Shown here piece by piece: positions 1 through 11,500 of a stretch of 64,000 nt of DNA. Each line of letters opens with the position of its first letter. Position 1 is the first letter of the stretch. A program made the translations under genes and the position numbers. The notes under the pieces are model-generated. The model worked only from the letters and a program-made list of their open reading frames with translations, searched no databases and was not told the origin of the DNA. Source of the DNA: Hypomesus transpacificus (lineage: Eukaryota > Chordata > Actinopteri > Osmeriformes > Osmeridae); contig NC_061081.1 of NCBI RefSeq assembly GCF_021917145.1, forward strand, positions 280,442-344,441, written 5' to 3'.

Positions 1-522
1 TTGACGCTAAAGCCACAGTGAGTGAGAGTGGGATTGGGACACAGAAGCACTCACAGGCGGGAACACACACACAAACACACACAAACACACAGAATGTCCA
101 GCAGGGCTGTGTCACAGACATAGAGGCGTCATGATAAAATATGAGCCCTCCCGGTGTCCTCCACACACACACACACACACACGAACACACACTCACTCAC
201 ACAACCACATATGTGCATACTGACAAGTGAGATGTCAGGGCTGTAATAGAAGATGATGACACTGTGTGCGTGGAACAGGGGATAGAGTGAAAAGAGGGGC
301 ATGCAGGCTGTTCTCCGCACGTCCCTCCCGTTCTAGACTTCCCAAGTCTCACTCTACCACTGGATGGGTGTACAGCCGAGCCCAATTATCAACACATAGA
401 AAATACATTCATGTGTTATTTTACGCTGTGTTCTTATGAAATGGTTGACTGTATTTTAGGATGTGTTCGCAGGTTTAGATACAGCACATGTATCTACATA
501 AGCTTCTCTCCCCCCCCCCCAG

Positions 523-3500
523 GTGATCTATTCCCTCAACACTAAGAATGAGGAGCAGGAGGCCGCCCTACAGTCCCTAAGCCACGCCCACCAGGATACA
601 CTGCACCGTGTGGCTGTGGAGACATGCCAAGAGGGGGAGGAGTCTGCCCTGAGGACACGCCTCCTTGAACTTCAGGAATCTCTGGATGAGCATCAGAGGA
701 TTGGATCGCAGGTATCTGGGATTTCTGTGTGTGTGCGTAAGTGTGTGTGCGTGTGTGTTCTATCAAGCTCGTTTGACCTGAAAAGGTTTTTGAATCTGGG
801 CCTTACAGGGACAAACGGTTCTGTATAGCTGTCTTTCTTTCAGAGAGTGCTAAATGGGTCTCTGTGCCTCCAGGTGCAGGCTGACTTTGACAGCTACCGT
901 GCCCAGGCTGAGGGGAGGGAGCGTGGGGCAGAAGCAGAGCTGAGGAGCGTGTATGAGGAAAAGCTCCAGCATGCGGACGCTGAGAGGCAGGAAGCCCAGT
1001 CCAAGGTCAGTGCTGCCCAAGAGGAGGGCCTGAGACTGGGGGGAGAACTGGAGAAGGCCGGGGAGCAGACACGCTGCTTGGAGGCTCAGTGTGAGGAGCT
1101 TCGGAGGACACTCGAGGAAGAGAGGAGGAAAGGAATCGAGGAGAGGCACAGAGGAGAGGAGGAGAGGAAGAAAAGAGATGAAGAATGGAAGAAAGGAGAG
1201 GAGGAAAGAAGGACCGGTGAGAAGGAGATGGAGAAATCGCTGCTCCTATCCCAAGAAGTGGAGGCCCTGAGGAAAGAGAAGGGGTGTGCGGACGAGGAGA
1301 GGAAGAAGGCGGTGAGGGAGGAGAGGGAGGGGTGGGAGCGACGGACGAGGGAGATGGAGGAGGAGATGGCGCAAATAAGGAAGAAAATGGAAGAGGCGCG
1401 AAGGGAGGAGCGACGGCAGTGGGAAGAAAGGGAGGAGGAGGAGAAGAAAGGTATGCACACGGCGCTGAGGGAGAGGGTGAGAAGGGCAGAGGAAGAGGTG
1501 GAGACGCAGCTCCAGAAGCTCATGGAAAGCAAAAGACAGGCTGTCAAGCTGCAGGAGAAGATACAGGTACACACACACCACAGGACGCACACCCCCATAC
1601 ACACCGACACCTTCAAACAAACAAAAAACTTGAAATATTGTGTCAGGAGATTTCCCGAACGGCTGGTCAAACGGCCGCGGTATAATGCAACAATAAAAAA
1701 TAAATAATTTAAAATACACGGTCGCGGGCCGGTCTGCGTTTCAAAGTCCCAGGCTGTTTTTCAGTCCCCGTCCAGACCAGCTGTACAGACACACACCCAC
1801 AATACAATCAATGCATTACAACAAATGTATCTGATTCCCTCCCTCCCTACTCCAAGCTCCAGAAATCCACCCATTTCCTCTCTAATATCGTCTGTTCTGG
1901 CCCTGCTAAACACAGGCTGTCTTCGCTAAGTGCTGCTCTCTTTCTGATCACTGTCTGCTAACGAGCAGCTCAGGCTGGATGAATACCCCTCATTAGGGCT
2001 TCATACACCCACGGATAGCCCAGATGCCAAGTCCCTGGCTGGAAGCCATTATAACGCCATGTAGCTGACACATTAGCCACAGTAACTTTTTATAGCCGAC
2101 ATATTGCTTTCTTTTTGTCTTACTCCATAACCGACTTTCTTTCAGCCTTCCCCTGTCAGTCATTCTCTCTGACTGTATTTCTCTGTCTCTGTCTCTCTAG
2201 GACCTGGAGGAGGAGTCGGAGCTGGGTCGGAAGCGTGTGTCAGAGGCCGAGGGCGGAGCTAAGCGGGCAGAGGAGGAGTTAGCCGTGGCCAAAGAGAGGC
2301 TGTTGCTGCAGGAGGACGAGCTGCAGCACAAAGCAGGTGATCCATCCATCCTGCCATCCATCCTGCCATCCATCAATCCATCCATCAATCCATCCATCAA
2401 TCCATCCATCAATCCATCCATCAATCATCCATCAATCCATCCATCAATCCATCAATCCATCCATCCATCCATCAATCCATCCATCCATAAATTCATCCAT
2501 CTATCCATCCAGCTATCAATCCATCCAGCTATCAATCCATCCATCCAACTATCGATCAATCGAAGCCAGTCAAACAATCAAGCTTTGTTGCTTCAGTCAG
2601 AGGTGAAACGTGTGCCTTTGCGTGTGTGTGTGCGCGTACCTATGTGTGTGTGCGTGCGTACCTATGTGTGTGTGTGTGCGTACCTATGTGTGTGTGTGTG
2701 CGTACCTATGTGTGTGTGTGTGCGTACCTATGTGTGTGTGCGTACCTATGTGTGTGTGTCTCAGAGGAGCTGCTGAGTCGTGGTGGCTGTGAGCTGTGCG
2801 TGTGTGCAGAGGTGGAAGAACTGAAAGGACACCTGAACCGTCTGCAGAGACGGAACAGAGAGCTGGAGCTGCAGGGCAGCGGGAGGAACAACGACCACGC
2901 CCGCCAGATACGCCAGGTAGCACACAGACACACAAGCACACACACGCACACACACACACAAGCACACACACACACAGGGCTCCTGGCACACAGGGCGCTT
3001 GAACCACCAATCTGTGTGTTTGTTTGTGTGTGTGTGTGTGTAGCATGCCGAGGCCCTGGCCAGCCTGCGTTCTGAGATGGTGAGGGCTCAGGGAGAGGAA
3101 CTGGGGCGCGTTCGCAAGCACGCCGAGGAGGAGAAAGAACGTCTGCAGGCGGATATGGAAGAGGAGAGGGAGCGCCTGCGGAAAGAGAGGGAGACGGAGA
3201 AGGAACAGCTGCAGAGAGAGAAGACCGAGAGGGAGAAACTTCAGGCCGAATGGACGGCGGAGAGAGGGAGACTGCTGAAGGAGATGGAGGACGCAAAGGA
3301 GCGCCTGCGGAGAGAGGGGGAGGAGGAGAGAGAGTGGCTGAGGAAAGAGCGGGAGGTGGAAAAAGTGCGGCTAAGGATGCAGTTGGATGGAAACAAGGAA
3401 CGGGTGGACGAGGAGAGGGCCAGTCTCCAGCGGAGGGTGGAGGAGGAGAAGAAACGCCTGAGGGAACAGGCGGAGGAGGACAAGAAGCGACTGAAGGACC

Positions 3501-5562
3501 AGGTGCGGCGAGCGATAGAGGAAGTGATGCGGAGGCACGCGGCCGAGCTACACACCGCGCAGGAAGCGCTGCATGCTGAGAGGAAGAGAGGTCAAGAGGT
3601 CAGTCCTTTACTTACGAGTTTTCCCACTTTCCTCCAGATTAGATTTTCCTTGTTTCATATGCACTTGATCCCTCATCCTGTGTGTGTGTTGTCTGAAGGT
3701 GTGTGAGCGTCTGGAGGTAGAGAGGATTAGCAATGAGGAAGTCCGTCAGGTACTGGAAAGGGAGAGGGAGGATCTACAGACCCAATTGCAGAAGACAACC
3801 AATGAGGTGAGAGGTACGAAAGCAATGAAATTCACTATTGGCCGTCAAAACTGTTTAAATGTAAATGATCTTCTTTGTGTGTGTGTGTGTGTGTATATGT
3901 GTGTGTATATGTGTGTGTATATCCAGATATTTCGGTTAGAGTCCGCTATCCAGCAGCAAGAGAACCAGGGAGGAAAAGCCGGTGAAACCCCAACCCTTTG
4001 CGGACCTCACTGTTCCCGTCTACAGGAAGAGCTGCAGCACACTCAGAGCCGATTGGCTCAGACCAAGGGCGAGGCGGAAAGGCTGAGAGAGAGAAACCAG
4101 AGGGAGATATCAGCCCTTAGAATAGACAAGCACAGACTTGAGGAAAAAGTTCTGGAACAGAGTCGACAGAACACTGAAAGAAACCTTCTGGAACAAAGCC
4201 AGCAGAACACTGAGGAGAGAATCAGGTAGAACCAAATTGCCTTTTTATGAGCATAGACAGTAATGACGGTTATGAGTGTTTGAGTGTGTGTTTGTGTCTC
4301 CAGGGTGGATTGTGAGGAGCGACTCAGGGCAGAGTTTAAGGTAGAGCTGGATGCTGCCGTTGCTGAGGGCAACCAACAAAGTCAGAGCAGAGAGGAGGAG
4401 CTGCAGAACCAAATATCCAATCTTCAGACCCAACTAGTTGATCTGAAACTACAGGTATATGACCACATCCCATAATTTCAACATACAAATAATAATTCCT
4501 CTTTGACTGAAGTGACTCCCTGTCATAGGTGGAGAAGAAGAGGGTGGGTTCGGGAGATGATTGTCATGGCAACCCGGAGATTGACAGGCTGAGGAAGGAG
4601 GTGCAGGAGACGATGGAGATGAATAAGAGACTGAGGGAACAGCTGCAGGTACACACACAATCACACACACAATCACACACACAAACAAAACTCCTTCAAA
4701 GGCTCGTCTGTGTAATGAATTATTTAGCAGCTCAGTGAATTCCATAGTGGTGAGCAACTACACATGCAGTGTGTGTGTATTGTGTGTGTATTGTGTGTGT
4801 GTGTGTGTGGGCTGCTTTGTTTCCAGGAAGAGCCTCAAACCCTCTCGCTGGCCGCAGAGCGGCACGCACGTGCACTGCAAGCCCTGGAGAGACAGGCTCA
4901 GGAAGACATACAGGCAGAGAGGAACAGACTGCAGACACTGCATCACCTCCAGCTAGGTAACACACACACACACACTCAGTAAACACACACATGCATACAC
5001 GTACACAGAATCTTACACATACACACATATACACACACACTCAGTAAACACACACATGCATACACGTACACACAATCTTACACCTACACACACATACAGA
5101 CACACACAGAAAAGACACGTTCAGATACACACTCCCAGAAACTAACGCACACAGAGAACACTCAAACAGACACAGATACACACAGGCACAAGCACTTTTA
5201 CCCAGCTAGGTTACTATCACCATGGCAACAGCCGTAGTAGCATGGTACCTTTGACAACGGGCGGCATAGCATTGATTTTCCTTTCTGTAACCGTGTTTGT
5301 GTGTGTTCCTCTGTGTGTGTGCCTGTGTGTATCTGTGTGCATGTGTGTGTGTGTGTCAGATAAACAACGTGCTGAGTTGACCCAGCAACACACAGAATGG
5401 AGCAGACAGATGACCCAGAGACACATGCAGCAGATTGAAGACCTACAGGCTGAACTACAAACACACACTCAGATGATGGCCCTGCAACAGGTAACTCACA
5501 GACACCCAGAGAAGCCTCCCCATCGCGGTGTGTCGCACATCGGTGTGTCGCACATCGGTGTG

Positions 5563-5603
<41 letters not shown>

Positions 5604-7605
5604 GACCTCAAACAGCAAAACCAGTGTCAAGTGTTTGAGCGCCAGCTGGATGAGAGTCACAGTGCTGTCCTGGAGCTGCAGAGGGAGAACGCCACGCTGA
5701 GGGAACAGCTGAAGGCCAGGTAGGACAGACCAGAGGGAGGAGAGAAACCAGAGCCTTCCCCTCCTCCTCATTCCACTCCACCTTCGTCTCTTCTCCTCCT
5801 TTTTCCGCCCTGGGCTTGTTCCCCTCTCCCTTCACTCTCTCCTGCCTCCATGCCCTCCCTCCAGGTCAGGGCAGGAGGAGGCTGCAGGGGGAGGCAAGGA
5901 CGAGGAGAGCGAGGAGGCCCAGAGGAGGAGGGACGTGAGGATCCGAGACGAGGCCCAGAGACTGCGAGAGGAGGTGGAGCGGCTGAAAGAGGAGATCGAG
6001 AAACTGGAGGAGTCCCACAAGCAGAGAGAGGGCACGCGGGCGGAGGATGGGCACAGGGGCGTGGCGGAGGAGAAGAGGAAAGAGGAAGAGGAGGAGGAGG
6101 AGAGGAGAAGGGGACAGTTGGAGGAGATGAGGAGGGCACACAGGAAGGAGATGCAGACTTTGGTGTCTGACTACAGCGATGCTCAAACCCACCTGCAGTC
6201 ACGCATAGTAGCCCTGGAAACCGAGTGAGTGGTGCACACACACACACACACACACAAACACACACACTACCAGCTGCCGCTGTGTTGCTGAGCATCCTAG
6301 CCAGGTTAATCTGAGATAAATGTAATCTGAGCACATACTCCTGGTAATCTGTTGAAGACTGTGGAACCAGAACATGAGTTGTGAATATTACCTTGTGTGT
6401 ATTAGCAGTGTGTGTGTATGTGTCTATCTGCTGTATGTGTGATATACGTGTAAACGTGTGTGGGAGGTGTAATATTATGTGTTATACAGAAAGTATGGGA
6501 TACTGGGGTGTGTGCAATTGTGAAAATGAGTGTGTGTGTGATGCCAGACTGCGTGAGCGCGAGGAGAGATGTAGAAGGAAAGAGCCTCGTTGTGACGTTC
6601 TGCAGCTGGGGAGACTACAGGAGAAACTGGCAGAGAGGGACCAGCTCATCAAACGCCTGATGGTGAGACCACACACACTCTCACACACACACACACTTCA
6701 AGCCCTGCTATATGCATTTACCCCCCTCCCCCCCCTCCCCCGCCACACAAACATTCTAGGAGGAACGACATCAACAGCAACTCCACCCTCTCGTCACCGG
6801 GGACAACAGCTCCCCCAGACTCCATGACAACAAGCCCCGCCCTGGGAGTGTCACGCCGACCACTAGGGTAAGCTTGCTAACCTGGATGTAGTGTTAAAAC
6901 GATATTGCGTAATGTTGCGTAGAATTGATCAAAGCCTGTCTGTTGGGTTGCAGAGAAGGCGCCTGGAGGAGTCGCCAACGCGAATCAGCTCCTCTCCCTC
7001 CTCTTCCCCCTCTCTGCCGCGCCATAACTCTTCCACGCTGCCCCACCCCTCCTCTGCCTCCTCCACTCCCGCCCATTCCTCCGCCCTCCCCTACGCCTCC
7101 TCCTCCCTCCCCCACAGGCACGCTTCTGCCTCTCTCCTCCAGCACTCCTCCCCTTCGCTCCCCCGCACCTTCACCCGGTCCCCGGGTCTGGAGCATGGCC
7201 GCAGCCACGCCACCCGCACCTGCACCCCACTCACCCCTGCCCCCACCGCCCCCCTCCCGGTTTGCCCCTCCGCTCAGTCCGGAATTCGCTACGTCAGCTC
7301 CTCCTCGCAGGAGCCCCGCCCACACCAGCACAGCCAGCCAACCAGGTACCAGTATTTGTACACGGATGTTTATTACACCCCTAATGAAGGCAATTACACA
7401 GGGATAGTGGTCAGAAATGAATTGAGGAGCTTTGAAAGTTTGCCAATGTCATTAGCGTTAATTCATGTTTGAATATTCTTTATGTATGATATTATTATTC
7501 ATGTTTTTTAGAGGCCCATATTTGGAGCAGAGAGGAAGTGGATCTGGACCAGAGAGTCGGGATCCACAGAGGCAGGAGTGGTTCACCAAATACTTCTCCT
7601 TCTAA
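523..7605 (+). CDS. fam184b: FAM184B, coiled-coil protein (5' partial, 17 exons seen)
   Basis: Exons by splice signal and phase: 523-711, 874-1566, 2201-2336, 2810-2916 (or from 2765), 3044-3598, 3699-3806, 3927-4225, 4304-4454, 4529-4648, 4827-4956, 5360-5490, 5604-5719, 5865-6224, 6548-6662, 6760-6867, 6954-7345, 7512-7605. They join into 1267 codons plus TAA with no frame break. The first visible exon begins [13 protein letters not shown], matching the conserved FAM184 start of the coiled coil. The protein ends [10 protein letters not shown], which as I recall is identical to the end of human FAM184B and differs from FAM184A (WFARYFTF). Most of it is Glu/Arg/Lys/Gln heptad-like coiled coil; the exon at 6954 encodes a Ser/Pro-rich low-complexity linker. 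The initiating exon lies left of the window. The family has no assigned enzymatic activity and I infer none. The visible part is already longer than the human protein (about 1060 aa, from memory). Confidence 0.9.
2337..2809. repeat. Simple-repeat-filled intron of fam184b
   Basis: Almost the whole intron is low complexity. From the donor at 2337 to about 2560 it is an imperfect CATC/CAAT tetranucleotide array. About 2610-2764 holds TGTG tracts broken by a regularly spaced GCGTACCTATG unit. Translated frames here (IHPSIHPS and VCVCVRTYV strings) are artefacts of the repeats. Confidence 0.85.
4968..5200. repeat. AC-rich array with a 65-bp tandem duplication
   Basis: This follows the donor at 4957 in a fam184b intron. 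A unit starting TCAGTAAACACACACATGCA occurs at 4976 and again at 5041 with few differences. CA-dinucleotide tracts continue to about 5200. Confidence 0.75.
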
Positions 7606-8365
7606 CCACACACAGAAATACAGCAGAAGCTAAAACATTGCTGCATTGCGCCACATACACATACTCCATTGTCTCATTTACACAAACACACATTCACACA
7701 CATACACACGTCACCAGCAATGCCATCTCGCCAACATCGCCTCAAAGTTCAACCAAAAAGTGCTTCTCACACGCTTGGCCTGTACTCAGATACGCTCGGG
7801 TCTTGTTTAAATAACTCTTACACGCATCCTTCCATCCTTCCTCTCCTTGAAGTGATGATCTAAATGAGTCAGCACCAGTTTACCAGTGCACCCTCTCTTC
7901 CAGTGTATTTACAAGCCATTACCAAGCAATGTCAGGTCAGATTCTTTAAGGAAGGAACGTTTTGCATATGTAAAAAAAATATTTTTAACAAGACCCATAA
8001 CTTTGTTTCTGAACCTACACACACTGACAATACCAAAAGTGAATTTGTTTAATGCAAAAGTATATGTTAAAAAATTAAAGTATTTTGTTTTATATTTAAC
8101 CTTCTCTTTTCTTCTGCAAAAAAGATACAAGCATGTAGATGCAGTCGACTTTCATTAGCTTTATTAACCTTGTATCTTAGCATTAGTATGCCTTGCAGTA
8201 ATTGTATTAAGTTTAATATTTTTACTCCTTTCAACAACAGCCTAAATTCCACAGAAAATGTAAATGATCTTGTTCCCATGGCGTCATCCACACCTAACTA
8301 AAGAACTGGGATGTTTGAATAACATACTATATGACAGACAAATTTGCTCTCAGATTTTCTAGTAC
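7606..8365. other. fam184b 3' UTR and convergent intergenic stretch
   Basis: No gene was recognised. It starts just after the fam184b stop and is AT-rich towards 8100. A possible weak polyadenylation signal, ATTAAA, is at 8074-8079 on the plus strand. The next gene, haspin, converges from the right. Confidence 0.5.
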
Positions 8366-8371
8366 TTTATT
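8366..8371 (-). terminator. Polyadenylation signal for haspin
   Basis: The plus strand reads TTTATT, which is AATAAA on the haspin strand, about 230 bases beyond the haspin stop codon. Position and strand fit, but cleavage itself cannot be seen. Confidence 0.55.
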
Positions 8372-8599
8372 AAATGCAAAGCTCTACATGAACACACACA
8401 TTGTATTGAACTATTTTTAGAGCAATAAGAAAAAGCAAAAATACTAGCTCTGCAACTCTTTTAAGAAATATAATACCACAAAGTACACCACTTACACACA
8501 TAAGAATCCAAACATCCAGGAAGACACTACAAATTCCTTTCAAACTCATAATACCTGGTCACAGATGTCAAACACACACAACAAAAGTATGTGGGAGTT

Positions 8600-11500
8600 T
8601 TATTGGAACAGAGGGCAGTTCAGCAGGACCTGCATGGCCGAGGGGTAGTGGAGGACAGAGTTGAGGAAGCCGGTGAGGTCCTCCCGGGTCTGCTTGGCCC
8701 CCCGGCCTTGCCCGCGGTACCTCATCCCCAGCAGCTTGGAGCACAGGTAGTGCAGCCACAGCACGTTGGAGTGGGGCTGGTAGGCGCTCCACTCGTTGCT
8801 GCGGGACGGCAAGACGGCGCACATGTTACGGTTATGATATGGACTGTGTGCTTAGCTGGTTAGGGATGTGGTGTGTCGTCGTGGACACGCTTAAGCTGGA
8901 AGCAGGACACACACACCTGTTCTCCTGTCTCATGATCCTGTAGATATCAAACTGGTAGTCTCCCTGGCCCATGAACAGCTCCTCGTCCTCAGAGATATCA
9001 CATGACACCGTCAGGCCGTCTGCACACGCACAACAAAAGTGTATCACATGAGCGGTTATCGCGAGCATCGGTGCACACACGTTTCCGTGAGTCATGGCTC
9101 ATGAGGTGACCCAGACTACAGACGAGATGAAAAGCAGCATAGACGGCAAAAGAGTGACAGAACAACAACAAGAGGGACTAAAGAGAGAGAGAGATAAGGG
9201 AGTGAACTGACCTATCTCCAATCTGGAGAGGGAGTAGTCGATGAGGCGGACGTACACCCCCCTGGTGTTCAGGCAGTGGGCCGTTCCGTCCAGCAGGAAC
9301 ACCCCCTGCTTCTCCGTGGTGGGCTTCACCAGCACGTTCCCCCAGTGGAGGTCCCTGGGCAGAGGAGCACCGGGGAACGTCAGAAACCACAGACCATATT
9401 CGCCGTGTCCGGTAGTTTGTGTGTCCAGTATGTGAGAAGTTCAAGTTAGAACTATATGTGGCTGTTAGTGTGCGTGTGTGTGCGTACCTGTGCTCGAAGC
9501 AGAGCTCCTGTTCAGCCACGGCCAGGGCGGCGGTCACCTGGTGGAGGATGCTCTTGGCCACGACAAGAGACGACAGCTGCAACACAAAGGGACAGGAAGG
9601 GGTTAACCCAGGACAGGAAGTGCTTACACAGGACAGGAAGAGGTTAACCCAGGACAGGAAGTGCTTACACAGGACAGAGGACAGGAAAAGGTTAACCCAG
9701 GACAGGAAGGGGTTAACCCAGGACAGAAGAGGTTAACCCAGGACAGGAAGTGCTTACACAGGACAGAGGACAGGAAGAGGTTAACCCAGGACAGGAAGGG
9801 GTTAACCCAGGACAGAAGAGGACCGGAAATAGTCAACACATGTTTAAAGCAAAGTGAAGGGGGAGCAAACCAATCTGTCTACACTGATACGTAGCTTACC
9901 TGTCCGTCACTGTTTTCCAGATCGCTGCCCCCAAACTCAAACTCCAGGATAAGAAACAGCTGGTCCTCTTCAAAGAAATCTGCAGAGGGAGAGGGAGGGT
10001 GGGGGAGAGAGAGACACACAGGAGTGTTGAGCTCCCATTTGGCTAGAACAGACCAATCCCCCACAGGGGGGTGAACAGATGAAGACGATCTGACAGTCTT
10101 TGCTCTCACCCGGTCTGTCGTTCTCTGATCCCCTCAGGCGGTCGAAGGCATCCCAGGCTTTCAGCATGGTGGGGGGGTAGGGCCCTCTCACGCAGTGGAG
10201 ACTGGGGACAACACACACTCTTAGGACACAACCTCTTAACTTTCCGCAAGGCATAACATCTGTATGAATAACCTATACAAGTTGGGGCATGGGACTTACT
10301 CATTGAGTCCAATGAAGCCATGAGTCTTATTTTTCTGCTTCTCTTTAAGACTGCTCAGTTCTCTGAAACACACACACACACACACAGACACACAGCATTA
10401 GATATTCAATAAGCAGCATTTGACAGGTGGACTTTCATATTGTCACACACGGCGCCCATACTTGGAGATGATGATCTCATGGAGGATCTCTCCGAAGCTC
10501 TTCTGCTTCTCTCCGTTCACCTTCTCACTGCCCTCCAATGGAATGATCTAGAGAGAGGGATGGGATTCCATTTAACGCACATTAGCCAACTGAAGGACTC
10601 TCACCCACACAAACAATGTGTCACACGCACACACACCTTGAGCGCCACAGTGTCACCGGTGCTGTTGGTGGTGGTGAACACCTCTCCGAAGGTGCCCTCT
10701 CCGATCTTCTTACACAGCTTCATGCGTCCAGGGGGCAGACACGCCTCCCAGGCCAGTGCCTTTGGCTGGCCGCACTCCGCGTACACCTTCTCTGCGTCCG
10801 ACAGTTCGTCCACACGCGCACTCTGCACGGGGGGGTAGAAGAGTCACAGGCATTTAACATCCACACACTGGGCTTGATGAGACATTCTGTTTGAGAGGAT
10901 AGCTGTATTTGTAGACTGAGAAGTAAGATATCTAAAGAACAGTATCCATGTTGTGTGTGTGTGTTTACCAGAGGAGTGCTTATTTGACACTGAGACGTGA
11001 GGCATCGGGGGAGGGGCGTACGGAAGGGTGTACCGAACAGGCTTTGACTGACATCTGCCAGCCCCGCCCCTTCCTGTGTGAGCGCCCTGATGTTGCTGTG
11101 GTGAGGGCTGAAGAATGCTGGGGAGAGATGAACAGCATTGACGAAACATTTCACACCAGGCTCACACCAGGGCAACTCTACAAGGTGTGTGTGTGTGTGT
11201 ACCCTTGGTCTTCTTGTGGATGGAGAGGGCAGCTTTGAGGCGGCTCCAGGTGTGTGTGTCGGGGGTGAGGTCCAGCAGCAGGGAGGACAGGCGTCCGGTG
11301 CGGACCGGAGTGGACAGGACTGCTCCGGAAGGCTGCAGCCAGCTGTCCATCCCAGCCTGGGAGGGAGAGGGTGAACAAAAGGGGGGAGGGGGAGGAGGAT
11401 TGTGTACAATTTTAAGAGAAATGTGGCAGGTATGTACATATTATGATCTCGAGAGATGTGTGTGTGTGTGTGTGTGTGTTGTACTCACCCCTTTGGCCGG

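Noticed and set aside
1-18. End of an upstream fam184b exon before GTGAGT
   Set aside because: The residues in phase (DAKAT) do not match the conserved KIAQLTK that should precede VIYSLNT, so it was not annotated.
1086-1670. Long Ser/Leu-rich open frame on the minus strand opposite fam184b
   Set aside because: It is the complement of the GAG/AAG-rich coiled-coil exon, with no splice signals or recognisable family.
2610-3075. Frames rich in VCVCV, HTHTH or THTHT here and at many other places (e.g. 4735-5040, 58677-59215)
   Set aside because: They come from (TG)n/(CA)n microsatellites; only short parts overlap true exons.
6894-7331. Gly/Arg-rich minus-strand frame
   Set aside because: Complement of the Ser/Pro-rich fam184b exon; no start context, splice sites or homology recognised.
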